A stretch of DNA of 32,966 nt, taken from contig JAUYSA010000006.1 in the NCBI GenBank assembly GCA_030696545.1, forward strand, positions 1 through 32,966, given 5' to 3'. Below, in pieces: positions 9,365-18,861 of this stretch (its first letter is position 1; every line of letters begins with the position of its first letter). The translations under genes were made by a program, and so were the position numbers. Below the pieces are notes generated by a model. That model saw only the letters and a program-made list of their open reading frames with translations. It did not search any database and had not been told where the DNA came from. This DNA is from Hyphomonadaceae bacterium. Lineage in GTDB: Bacteria; Pseudomonadota; Alphaproteobacteria; Caulobacterales; Hyphomonadaceae.

Positions 9365-10716
9365 GCTTGAGCTACCCTCGTCCCAATCTTGGCGCCCGTG
9401 CGCGGCGAACGCTTAAACCCAGACCACGGGGACTTCCGCGGCTGAGGCGATGCCGCGATAACGGCCAGCACAGGCGCCTGAACGGCATGGGTAAGATCCT
9501 CGATACTGCGAACCCGACGCCCGAACAGTTCCGTGAGCAAGGCTATCAGCACACCAAAAGCGGCGCCGAACCCGAGTGAGCCCATCATTATGAGGGGCAT
9601 GTTCGGAAAAATCGGAGACTGCGGCGTGACGGCGTTGCCGAGCGGCGTAATTCCCGTTTCGCCAATATTGGATTCTAATCGCAAATCTGCAGCGCGGGTT
9701 GAAGCCTTCAGAAACTGCTCGCGACGAACGTCGACTTCAGCTTGCAGGGCCTTCACCTGCTCCAACTTATCACGCTGACCGATCACTTTTGACTTTTGAG
9801 CCTCAAGCAAACCAGCACCCACGCGAGCGGCAGAAGCCGCGGCGCCCGCCGCCGCATTGGAGGCCGATTGTTCCCGTGCCGCCTGGGTTGCAAGGATGGA
9901 TCGCTGCTGCTTCATAGCAATTAGGTCAGGGTGATTGGGTCCGAGGGTACGAGAAGCCTGAGCGATGGCCGCGTCAAGTTGCGCCAATTGCGCCCCAGAC
10001 GGCGTCGGACCGGTAGGCATAACCGCGCCCAGAGCTGGCGCGCCCGCCGACGCTAGGGCGGCTAATCGCGCGCTATCGATGTCGGTCTTGTCATCTTGCA
10101 AGACGATGCCATTCTCGCGCTCAAACGTTGCCTTCGTGGCCTCGGCCGACGCCAAAGCAGCCTTCGCCTTCTCAGCTTGGTCGGTATACCAGGCAGCGGT
10201 CCGGGCGGCCGTCTCGCGACGATAGGCAAGCGTTGAGTCGATATAGGCTTCACGGAGAGCGTCAGCGACCGATCGCGCCACTTCCGGTGAGTTGGCGGTG
10301 TAGGTCAGCTGCATGATGTTGCTGCCCTCGATCAGATTGGCGCTCGTACCATCGATGATCCGCTGCGCAGCCCATCGCTTGAGGTCTCGATCGTCGCCAG
10401 CTGGCCTATTCTGATATTGCGTGAGCAGGTTCGGATCATTCAGCCAACCAAGCTCTTCAACGACTTTTCCCGCCACCCGGTAGTCTTTGATGAGTTCGAT
10501 TTGCGTCCGGGTGTAGGCCTTTGCAAACTGAGGCGATGTCACCTGCCCCGTAACTGGATCGGGCTTCACCAAGTCAAGCATCACCCGCGACTGCCCCTGG
10601 TAGCGTGGAGGCACGATCTGGGTGACTACGAAGGCGCCCACCACGCAGCTGATTGTAGCGGCGATCACGAGCATTCGCCGCGCCCACAGTATTCTTAGAA
10701 ATTGGACGATGCTCAC
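9361..10716 (-). CDS. Wzz/chain-length determinant family polysaccharide co-polymerase
   Basis: N-terminal TM, PPRYQGQSRVMLDLV, long coiled-coil, C-terminal Pro-rich TM segment IFPNMPLIMMGSLGFGAAFGVLIALLTELF. Confidence 0.9.
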   Translation of the reverse strand: MSIVQFLRILWARRMLVIAATISCVVGAFVVTQIVPPRYQGQSRVMLDLVKPDPVTGQVTSPQFAKAYTRTQIELIKDYRVAGKVVEELGWLNDPNLLTQYQNRPAGDDRDLKRWAAQRIIDGTSANLIEGSNIMQLTYTANSPEVARSVADALREAYIDSTLAYRRETAARTAAWYTDQAEKAKAALASAEATKATFERENGIVLQDDKTDIDSARLAALASAGAPALGAVMPTGPTPSGAQLAQLDAAIAQASRTLGPNHPDLIAMKQQRSILATQAAREQSASNAAAGAAASAARVGAGLLEAQKSKVIGQRDKLEQVKALQAEVDVRREQFLKASTRAADLRLESNIGETGITPLGNAVTPQSPIFPNMPLIMMGSLGFGAAFGVLIALLTELFGRRVRSIEDLTHAVQAPVLAVIAASPQPRKSPWSGFKRSPRTGAKIGTRVAQA

Positions 10717-10740
10717 ATCATACCTCTGGCTTGTCGCCGT

Positions 10741-11601
10741 TTAGAACAGCCGTTCGCCGACTACGATGACGTCACCGGCCTCGACCATGTCGCCCAATCC
10801 TAGTTTGACCTTCTCACCCTTACGAGTGACGGTCACTCGCTTGTCGGACCCCGACGCCGCGAGCCCGCCGCCTCTGGCGATGGCCATGCGCAGCGTCATA
10901 TCAGACAAGAGCGGGAACGAGCCGGGCGAATTAATCTGTCCGCTTATGTAAAATAGGTCGGCGACCGGGCTGAAGATCTTGTCACCTGGCGCAATAACCG
11001 GATCCTGGCTGGAATCGCCGGTCGCCAAAGCCTTCACGGACAGGCGCTGCTCAGGGCCGTTCGTTCGACGCAAAATTACGTAGTCAGCGCCCGTTTCACG
11101 GATACCGCCAACCCGGGCGATGATCTCCGACAAGCGATAGACTCGATCGACCGGCACCAAGCCAGGTGTCCCGACAGCACCTAACACGGTCACATAGCGG
11201 CTCGCATAAGATACTACGTCCACATTGACGATGGGATCGGCGAAATAGCCGCCATCCTGCAGGCTCTTCCGAACTTGGTCGCCGAGTGTGCGAGCCGTCC
11301 GGTCCGCCGCCGGAATCCGCCCTATAAGCGGGAGTTGAATCGTACCATCGCCACCAAGCTTAGCGCGCGTCTTAAAGTCGGCTCTGCCAAGCAAATCCAC
11401 CTCGACGACATCCTCGGGACCGAGGACATAGTCGCTGGACACCGTCGCAATGGGGGGCGACACGGCAGGAACGACCGGAGGGGTCGAAACCGCTGCCGGG
11501 GGCACACCGAGGGCCGGCTGCGACAACGCCGCCGTCGAGGCGACAGCAGCGACACAGAGGCCAGCGACCAAATTTCTACAAATCGCGCGAATGCTGATCA
11601 T
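10741..11601 (-). CDS. Wza-type polysaccharide export protein (SLBB domains)
   Basis: Signal peptide then DYVLGPEDVVEVDLLGRADFKTRAKLGGDGTIQLPLIGRIPAADRT and SLBB-like YVTVLGAVGTPGLVPVDRVYRLSEIIARVGG. ORF extends to 11622 (TTG); ATG at 11601 preferred. Confidence 0.9.
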   Translation of the reverse strand: MISIRAICRNLVAGLCVAAVASTAALSQPALGVPPAAVSTPPVVPAVSPPIATVSSDYVLGPEDVVEVDLLGRADFKTRAKLGGDGTIQLPLIGRIPAADRTARTLGDQVRKSLQDGGYFADPIVNVDVVSYASRYVTVLGAVGTPGLVPVDRVYRLSEIIARVGGIRETGADYVILRRTNGPEQRLSVKALATGDSSQDPVIAPGDKIFSPVADLFYISGQINSPGSFPLLSDMTLRMAIARGGGLAASGSDKRVTVTRKGEKVKLGLGDMVEAGDVIVVGERLF

Positions 11602-11618
11602 GTGCTGTGAGCGTGATC

Positions 11619-12818
11619 TCAAAAGGCGACATCGGCAGTCAATCCGACGCGCGTGGTTGAATATTCGAAGGCGTCGACGTCCGCCTCTCGCTCCTCACGG
11701 GTAACATCCAGCCTAAGTGAAGTTCGTTGACTTTGTTTGAAGGTCAAAGAGGCGAACGCTACCTTAGTGCGGGAATCTGTCAGAAGAATGCCCGGAATAT
11801 TGCCCACGCTGGGCCCCTCAGACCTCGAGTCCAAGAACGAGAAGCCGCCCCCTAGTTCAAACCGAGAACTCAACTCATAGCGTGCGCCGAGGCGCACATC
11901 TTCTTGGATGTCGTATAGTTTACCGAGGCTATTCGACGGCACGACACTTCTGGAATAGGTCAGCGTCGTTTCGATTCTGTCAGTCGGACGGAAAACCAGA
12001 TCCCCGCCATAGGTTGGCCCGGAGAAGTCATCAGTCGCGCCCGGTCCCGACCTCAGCGGGTCGACCATTGAATAGGAAAACGAGAGGGTGCCTTGAATAC
12101 GCGCGCCGAGCCGACGCTCAAAGCTGACCCCCAACGCGGTCATATCATAGCCGGGGTTCGATAGCGCCCCTAACAGAGCATCGTATTCAGTCCGTTGTCG
12201 CATCGCGAATACGGTCAGAGTCCCCAAGGTCGGCCGACCGTAGGTCAGGCCAACTTGCCCCGTGGACGTCTCATAGTCGGATTGCGCCTGCACCGCGTTG
12301 CTGTTTGTGGCCCATTCATGACCCGCAGAAAGCGACAAGCCGAGACCGTAACCACGCGAGCAATTGACGTTCAGATTGGCTGACGTCACGTCACGGATGT
12401 TCTCGGGATTTGTCAGGGTCAAGTCCTGCAGGTCGTTCCGAGACCGCGAAAAACCACCCTGAACCGTCCCGACGCAGGGTCCGACCTGACCGTTTAGCCC
12501 AGACCTCAGACTAAGACGATCAGAATTGAGATGATCGTTCTTATTGTAGAAATCGTAGCCCACCGCGCCATTTGCAAAAACGGACTGCCTACTGAGCGGC
12601 CACAAAAGATCAAAGGTCAAGGATGGTGTAAAGATCACGTCTTCCGGTTCAATGCCGCGATCGTTGGCGAGCGCAGTGTTTGATCGCCCAACATTCGAGT
12701 CATGCAGCACAGTCGCACGCGCGCCGAAATCTAGCCGGCGCGTCTCTTGCGCATCGGCGGTCGACGAGAATGCGACCGCTCCGACCATAGCCGCCGCAGC
12801 CCAATATTGCACCGTCAT
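11619..12818 (-). CDS. Outer-membrane beta-barrel protein of the EPS/exosortase locus (EpsL-like)
   Basis: Signal peptide MTVQYWAAAAMVGAVAFSSTADAQ, DFGARATVLHDSNVGRS, alternating beta-strand pattern, terminal aromatic TRVGLTADVAF. ORF opens at 12908; ATG at 12818 preferred. Confidence 0.8.
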   Translation of the reverse strand: MTVQYWAAAAMVGAVAFSSTADAQETRRLDFGARATVLHDSNVGRSNTALANDRGIEPEDVIFTPSLTFDLLWPLSRQSVFANGAVGYDFYNKNDHLNSDRLSLRSGLNGQVGPCVGTVQGGFSRSRNDLQDLTLTNPENIRDVTSANLNVNCSRGYGLGLSLSAGHEWATNSNAVQAQSDYETSTGQVGLTYGRPTLGTLTVFAMRQRTEYDALLGALSNPGYDMTALGVSFERRLGARIQGTLSFSYSMVDPLRSGPGATDDFSGPTYGGDLVFRPTDRIETTLTYSRSVVPSNSLGKLYDIQEDVRLGARYELSSRFELGGGFSFLDSRSEGPSVGNIPGILLTDSRTKVAFASLTFKQSQRTSLRLDVTREEREADVDAFEYSTTRVGLTADVAF

Positions 12819-12985
12819 CCTACCCCCGCCTACAGACACGACTTTTACGCGATACTGATCGGTCAATAGCGCATGATGGTATAAGATGCACACCGGCCAC
12901 CAGATCAACTTTTAGCACTCTACTATAGCGCTGGCGGGTCTCACTGCAAAGACGGCGCCACGCTCAAGAGCCGAAGCTGGAAGAG

Positions 12986-14170
12986 CTATAGGCTCCTGCC
13001 GCTCGCATTGAGGAGCACACGGCGCAGTTCATCCCGATACACTTCCAGCAACGCTTCGACCCGCATCAGCCCGCGGCGTGAGTCAGCAGCCAAGGCGTCC
13101 CTCCTCTCCAGGCAATCGTGAATGAAACTCACCGCGGCTTCGGTATCCGTGCCAGCAACAGGGACCATCCATTTATAATCCAGCATACCGAACAACCCGC
13201 TGAACTTCCGACTGTAGGCGATCGGGACCACTGGAGTGCCGGAGGAAAGGGCGGCGATGCACGCATGCATCCGACCTGCGACCACAAAATCGAGACCTGA
13301 AATGTAGGATTTGGCCTCCGAAGGGCCGGCAAAACTAGGCACGCGAAGCGCTGCTGGAAACTCTGCCGCGATCTTGTCGGTGGCCGCGTCGTCATCGTCC
13401 CAGCCACCATTGGGATGATTGCAATGCGTGAACAGATGGACATCGACATCTCCCCGGGCGAGGAGATCAGCGATCAAGCGGCGCGTTAATACACCATAGT
13501 CCACCGAGAGCCCGAAACGGTTGCTCCCGCACTCAGCCTCGTTCAGGAGCAACGCGGAAACATTAATCCCCACGCGCATCCGCTGCTGGCCTCTGAGCGA
13601 ACTGTTGTCCTCGTATGGCAGGGCAAAGGCGACATCAACCGCCAGGGCTGCATGAGCCTTGGGCGCCAGTTTGCGCACCGCCTCAAGGGACATGGGATCT
13701 CGCGCCACCACGACGCTAGCGCGATTTAGCACCGTCTGAGCCAAGCGGACGTATGGCTGCCTCTCGAAAGGTCCGATGGTCTGCGGAGACAAGACCAATG
13801 GCACCCCCCGCGCGATAGCTATCATCTTCGTGACCCACTGGAAGGCGAAGCGACGGATTCCATAAATGTCGGCGAAGCTATCTCCCGCAGCAATGTCCAA
13901 GACGCAGTCTTGGCCCCCGATCGCCTTCCAGCAGCCCCACGGGCTCAACATCGACTTCGTTGAAATTGCATAGGTCGGCACTACCGCCTCATCCAAATAG
14001 GGCGGGGTGCTTTCACGCGGGCCGAAGATCACGAAGCTCGGCTCCAGTTCAAGCTCTTCGGCGACCGCGCGAACAATGGCGATATTCGCCAAGGTTAAGG
14101 CGCCAACACCTAGGTTGCCCGATCGCGCGGAGTGCCAGAGGAGGCCGATCTTGACGGGCTTAATAGTCAT
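12986..14170 (-). CDS. Polysaccharide pyruvyl transferase family protein
   Basis: KIGLLWHSARSGNLGVGALTLANIAIV, GVPLVLSPQTIGPF, VVARDPMSLEAVRKLAP, FVVAGRMHACIAALSSGTPVVPIAYSRKFSGLF are characteristic of the WcaK/PssK/CsaB family. Confidence 0.9.
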   Translation of the reverse strand: MTIKPVKIGLLWHSARSGNLGVGALTLANIAIVRAVAEELELEPSFVIFGPRESTPPYLDEAVVPTYAISTKSMLSPWGCWKAIGGQDCVLDIAAGDSFADIYGIRRFAFQWVTKMIAIARGVPLVLSPQTIGPFERQPYVRLAQTVLNRASVVVARDPMSLEAVRKLAPKAHAALAVDVAFALPYEDNSSLRGQQRMRVGINVSALLLNEAECGSNRFGLSVDYGVLTRRLIADLLARGDVDVHLFTHCNHPNGGWDDDDAATDKIAAEFPAALRVPSFAGPSEAKSYISGLDFVVAGRMHACIAALSSGTPVVPIAYSRKFSGLFGMLDYKWMVPVAGTDTEAAVSFIHDCLERRDALAADSRRGLMRVEALLEVYRDELRRVLLNASGRSL

Positions 14171-14332
14171 TCGGATACGTTTCTCTCAAATACCTGCAAT
14201 AGCTGCACTCGCCGCGCAGCCACGCGAACTCATCGATGGAGGAATGATCTAGGCTCACGCCAAGCGTCAGGCCTATCCGCTCCAACGTAGCCTTCATCAA
14301 TAAGGTTTAACCCCTCACCAATTTGGGCATAC

Positions 14333-14770
14333 ATGACAAGTGTTGCAGGTGGGTTATCCGCCAAGGAGGGTGTCGCTTTAGGTTTAGGTGGGCGGCCTGG
14401 TGCTGCTCGACAAATTGATGCGACAAATCGAAGCCGAATTCGGCCGGCGATTGTCGATACCCCAGGTCTTCCTGGCGCCCGATGTCCGACGCATGACGGC
14501 CTTGCCTGCCGGCGCGTGACGCCTCGATAGGCACGGACCAATCCTTCCTCGGCGTGATCGGTGATCGACTCGCGCTCCTCAAGCGCGAACTCAAACTGCC
14601 GGAGATTGCGGCAGAATGATGTGGTCCATCCGTGAGCGGCAGCCGGAGGAGCCGTACTATCTTGGGAGATGGTGCGCTTCGGCGGTCCTGGGCTATGAGG
14701 CCGCGGAGCAATTGGTTGCCGACGGCCACGAAGTGGGGGCCGTGAATGCGCCGGTCGCGCTCCGCTGTGG
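14333..14770 (+). pseudogene. Decayed fragment of a carrier-protein (PCP) plus thioesterase region of an NRPS/PKS-like gene
   Basis: Frame at 14333: ALGLGG, then frame at 14388-14519: LVLLDKLMRQIEAEFGRRLSIPQVFLAPDVRRMTALPAGA* (PCP-like), then frame at 14616: SIRERQPEEPYYLGRWCASAVLGYEAAEQLVADGHEVGAVNAP (thioesterase-like). Frames interrupted by stops/shifts. Confidence 0.6.
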
Positions 14771-14997
14771 ACCTATCTGCGAGATCGGTTGCCCCGGCGA
14801 TCCAAAGGTCATCGGATGCGGCCTATCCAATCCAACGCAAAGCTTCACGACTTCACTCCCCCCTGTCGGCGCGCGAACATCTAAGGAGGTTGGGTCGTTC
14901 ACGCGTTGAACCGAGCCCATCGCATCGAGCTGTCGTCGCCAGCGCAAACCCGCACTGCGTTGTAAAGGAATGCCGCTGGTGATCGGGGGCGGCTGAA

Positions 14998-15030
14998 TAA
15001 AAAAGGGAAGCGGCGTCAGCCGCTCCCCTT
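14998..15030 (-). terminator. Rho-independent terminator of the beta-helix/RTX gene
   Basis: Minus-strand reading GGGGAGCGGC TGAC GCCGCTTCCC followed by TTTTTT; located just downstream of the stop at 15054. Confidence 0.85.
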
Positions 15031-15053
15031 AGCTCCGCGGGGGATTGTCCCGG

Positions 15054-17132
15054 CTAGAGCACAAAGTCCCAAGACGTCAGCGGCGAAGAGGACTGCATGT
15101 TGATCGCGAAGTCTGCCAGCTTGTCGCCGTTGACATCGCCCTCAACCGTGTAGAGCCCCCCATCCTGGAACACCCGCAATTGCCCAGCGACACCGGTGAA
15201 GTTGGCGACGAATGTGAAGGCGTTGTCTGCTCCGCCCGTCACCGCGTCGATACCCCGCAGATCAATGTGGTCGCCTTCCTTCGAGTTGAAGTCGAGGATC
15301 AGGTCGCGACCGTTGAGAGCGACCGCAGAATCGCCCACCGACGTGTAGATGAAGGTATCAGGACCACTGCCGCCTACCAGGGTGTCAGCTCCGCTTCCAC
15401 CGGTAATCCAGTCCCGTTCAGCGCCGCCATTGATGAAGTTGTTGCCAGCATCGCCCTTGATTGTATCGCGGTAGTTCGAACCGATGACGTTGTCGATGTT
15501 GATCAACGTGTCCTTTCCCGCCACCCCAGTGTACTGCTGATCAGCCTGACTGAGATCGATCGACACAGACTCTGAGTTGGTGGCGTAGGAAACGGTGTCG
15601 TTGCCTGTGCCGCCATCGATCACGTCATTGCCCAAACCACCGATCAGCACATCGTCGCCGGCTCCGCCCTGAAGCGTGTCATTGCCAGCGCCGGCGTCAA
15701 TGGTGTCCGCACCAATTCCGCCCGCGTGAAGCTTGCTGGCTGCCCCGTCGATGATCGAATGCCCCGCGTCAGCTCCCTCTGGCTTCCCGTCAGTGGGCGC
15801 ATCAGGAGTGGGAACGGTAGGGCCAGTCTCCACCGTCGGCGGCGTCACAGGCTTTTCGGTCGGGATCTGCTGCGAGACCAACGGCCCTTTGACCACGCCC
15901 GTGATACTATTTGAGCGTTCGGTCAAATGCTCGACGGCGTTATACAGGTAGGTGCCGGCGCCATTGTTCGTAACCGTGACATTGTCGGCCTGCTCAACCC
16001 TGATCCAAGACTTCTTGTCCGCCGAAGACAGCACGACGTTGTCGTCGATCATTAGGTTCCGGGCGCCCGCCACCATGATCCCATTGCCTAGACCACCGAC
16101 GATTTCGTTGCCCGTGATCGTCACATCCACGAAGACGACACCCGTCGTGTCGCGCATGAAGATGCCCTGCATCTGCCCGCCAACACCTTGAGTGATGACG
16201 TTGTCGATGATGACAATGTTGTGGGCCGAGACAGTCGTATTCTTCGACCAGAACTGGATGGCGTCAGGATGATCGCCGTCGGCCGGATAGAAGTTGGTGA
16301 AGGTGTTGCGGGCGATGAGGATGTTCGACGTTCCACCGCCCAAAATCCCGTCCGAACGCATGCTCGTGAAGGAATTGTCCGATATCGTCACGTTGCTGCT
16401 GTCGAGGTGATTGATCCCGTGGGAGAGCTCCTGGAATTTGGAGTTCGTCACACTCACATCCTTGCTTTCGCGGATGAGGAACGCCGACCTGTCATCAGAG
16501 GGATCGTTATTCAGAGAGCCGTGAACGTCCAAGCTCTTAAAGTGAATGTCTTCACTGCCAGTCACTCGGTACGAAAATGAGTCTGTCGGATTCGCATTCG
16601 AGAATTCGAGGTTCTCAAAGCTCAGACCCTTCGCATTCTGGATGTTCAGGCTGGTGATAACAGCCGGATTACCAGGGTCTTGCGATTTGATTGTTACATC
16701 GTTGTCGAACGACAGACTTCGAATGTATATATCTGAGTACGTACCCGGCGCGAGAAGGATCGTGTCCCCGCTCGTAGCTACTTTTAAAGTAGCCGAGAGT
16801 GCTTCTGCGCTCGCCACATAGATGGTCGACATATTCCGGCCCCCAGAACCTGTCCGAGGGGACAGGTTTCCATTATCGAAGACCGCGGATACGTCGATCT
16901 TCGACAATGGATTATGGGTTCCTGAATTTGCGGCCCGCTTAATAAGGCTAGTTAATTTTCCCCGAACGCCCCACGGATCGCTTTGCGCGGACGTCCGCCA
17001 ACTAGGCTGATCTAGCGCGTCACCCCGCCCCCACTGCGCCCCGCCAAAGCCAACCAACGCCAGCCCTAAGACGACCAACGCAGCGACGCGCAGCACCAAC
17101 GTGCGCGCCTTGCCTTTGCCCGTACCCAGCAT
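15054..17132 (-). CDS. Right-handed parallel beta-helix protein with C-terminal RTX (Ca-binding) repeats; possible EPS lyase/epimerase
   Basis: Repeated N-x-[IVF] beta-helix strands (SNVTISDNSFTSM, SNILIARNTFTNF, DGDHPDAIQFW), Pro/Thr linker, then GAGNDTLQGGAGDDVLIGGLGNDVIDGGTGNDT and GGSGADTLVGGSGPDTFIY. Confidence 0.85.
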   Translation of the reverse strand: MLGTGKGKARTLVLRVAALVVLGLALVGFGGAQWGRGDALDQPSWRTSAQSDPWGVRGKLTSLIKRAANSGTHNPLSKIDVSAVFDNGNLSPRTGSGGRNMSTIYVASAEALSATLKVATSGDTILLAPGTYSDIYIRSLSFDNDVTIKSQDPGNPAVITSLNIQNAKGLSFENLEFSNANPTDSFSYRVTGSEDIHFKSLDVHGSLNNDPSDDRSAFLIRESKDVSVTNSKFQELSHGINHLDSSNVTISDNSFTSMRSDGILGGGTSNILIARNTFTNFYPADGDHPDAIQFWSKNTTVSAHNIVIIDNVITQGVGGQMQGIFMRDTTGVVFVDVTITGNEIVGGLGNGIMVAGARNLMIDDNVVLSSADKKSWIRVEQADNVTVTNNGAGTYLYNAVEHLTERSNSITGVVKGPLVSQQIPTEKPVTPPTVETGPTVPTPDAPTDGKPEGADAGHSIIDGAASKLHAGGIGADTIDAGAGNDTLQGGAGDDVLIGGLGNDVIDGGTGNDTVSYATNSESVSIDLSQADQQYTGVAGKDTLINIDNVIGSNYRDTIKGDAGNNFINGGAERDWITGGSGADTLVGGSGPDTFIYTSVGDSAVALNGRDLILDFNSKEGDHIDLRGIDAVTGGADNAFTFVANFTGVAGQLRVFQDGGLYTVEGDVNGDKLADFAINMQSSSPLTSWDFVL

Positions 17133-17321
17133 AGATCGCCCCTTCAGAAGCCGTAAATTTTTAACGTGACATCGCCACCGCCAGCGGCCGGGCGTAGCCG
17201 ATGGGCACGCTACAAGAGGTGATCGCGATCATCGTTCTTTTTTCCTTGTCATTGCCATCATTCCTCCACACGAAGCGCCAACACCATGGCCCGATGACGG
17301 AAACACGCTGCGTTAAGGTAG

Positions 17322-18797
17322 ATGTTGCATTTCGTCGCTACGAGGGGCGGGTTGAAACAGATCGAGCGTACGGATAGGCCCCGCTCCCAGGGCGCGAAGG
17401 TGTTTCTCGCTGCGACCGCGACGGCGCAGTTATGCGCCCTTGCGCGCTATACGATCCTTGCGCGCTTCCTTGGCCCCGAAGAGCTTGGCCTCGTCGCCAT
17501 GCTCACCCTGACATCCCAGTTCTTCCAGTCGATCACCGACAATGGCAGCGACAGGTTCCTGATTCAGGACAAGGATGGCGACACCCCCGCAGTTCAGGGT
17601 CTGGTTCAGGCCCTGTTCGTCAGTCGAGGCGCGGTCCAAGCCATTGGCCTGGCCCTGTTCGCCGGCCCCATCGCCCTCTATTTCCAGACACCGTCGTTGC
17701 AGCCGGCGCTAATTATATTGGCGTTGGCGCCGCTGATCTTCGGCTTCCTGCATCTCGACTTTCGTCGCGACCAGCGCCGCGCGGACTTCCGCTCGGAAGC
17801 GACCGTCACGCTCGTCAGCGAGATCCTCAGCCTCATCGTCACGGCTGTCGCGGCATTTATCACTCGGGACTTCACCGCCGTCCTCTACGGCTTGATCACG
17901 CGCTCGTTGGCCTACGCCGTGACATCCCACGTCTTGGCGAAGACCCCGTATCGGTTTAGCTACTCCAAAGAGCACGCTGCGCGGTTGGCGCGCTTTTCCG
18001 TCCCGCTGATGTTCAATGGCCTACTATTGTTCGTCGGCTCCCAGGGCGACCGCGTCGTCGTCGCCAATGAACTCGGCATTAGTCAGCTCGGTCACTACAC
18101 GGCGATCTTGATGCTGGCTTACTACCCCGCCAGTACGATCATGCGGTACATGGGCTCGATGCACCTGCCGCACATAGCGGCGGGCCGACACGACAACTCA
18201 CAACGCGATGCGGCGTCGGACACCATGGGCGGGCAGACGCTGATTCTCGCGGCCGGCATCGCCATGGGGTTCGCCCTCGTCGCGCCGACCGCCACCGTGC
18301 TACTCTTTGGAAATAGCTTCGCCCAGCCCGCGATCGTGATCGCCATGATCGGGATTTTTCAAGCGTTCCGCTTTATGCGCCAATGGCCCACCACCGTCGC
18401 ACTAGGCATCTCGCGGAGCGAAATCGTACTCGCCAACAACATCATGCGAATGTCGGGTTTGGCCTGCGCACTCTTCGCAGTCCGCCTCTACGGCGGCATG
18501 GTGAGCGTCACGGCCGGGTTCATTCTTGGCGAACTGCTGGCCTTAATCACCGCCATCGCCTTGGTCAACCGCGCCAGCGAGCGTCGACTGTTCCACGACT
18601 GGGATCGCATCGCCCTACTAGTGATCATCTCGCTGCTGGTCATCGGATGGACGACCGTAATCGAACATCACGGTATAGTCCGAATTACCGCTCTCGCCTT
18701 TGGAACGGTCGCGGCGTTGACCTGGCTCATCCGGCGAGAATGGGCGACAATCCAGCGCGCTTTAGCGTTAGGCATAGGCGTAATTCGCAAGACTTGA
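17322..18797 (+). CDS. Wzx-like oligosaccharide flippase / polysaccharide biosynthesis protein
   Basis: Polytopic protein; FLAATATAQLCALARYTILARFLGPEELGLVAMLTLTSQFFQSITDNGSDRFLIQD is typical of the Wzx/MOP superfamily. Confidence 0.88.
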   Translation: MLHFVATRGGLKQIERTDRPRSQGAKVFLAATATAQLCALARYTILARFLGPEELGLVAMLTLTSQFFQSITDNGSDRFLIQDKDGDTPAVQGLVQALFVSRGAVQAIGLALFAGPIALYFQTPSLQPALIILALAPLIFGFLHLDFRRDQRRADFRSEATVTLVSEILSLIVTAVAAFITRDFTAVLYGLITRSLAYAVTSHVLAKTPYRFSYSKEHAARLARFSVPLMFNGLLLFVGSQGDRVVVANELGISQLGHYTAILMLAYYPASTIMRYMGSMHLPHIAAGRHDNSQRDAASDTMGGQTLILAAGIAMGFALVAPTATVLLFGNSFAQPAIVIAMIGIFQAFRFMRQWPTTVALGISRSEIVLANNIMRMSGLACALFAVRLYGGMVSVTAGFILGELLALITAIALVNRASERRLFHDWDRIALLVIISLLVIGWTTVIEHHGIVRITALAFGTVAALTWLIRREWATIQRALALGIGVIRKT

Positions 18798-18861
18798 CCG
18801 GCAAATTGACGCTCAGTCCTCGGACTAGTCAATGTTCAAGCCAAGACGAGAGGCCCTATAA

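Noticed and set aside
15345-15740. Repetitive GC-rich DNA resembling a tandem repeat/CRISPR-like array
   Set aside because: Explained by the protein-level RTX nonapeptide repeats (GGxGxDxLx); no conserved spacer-repeat structure.
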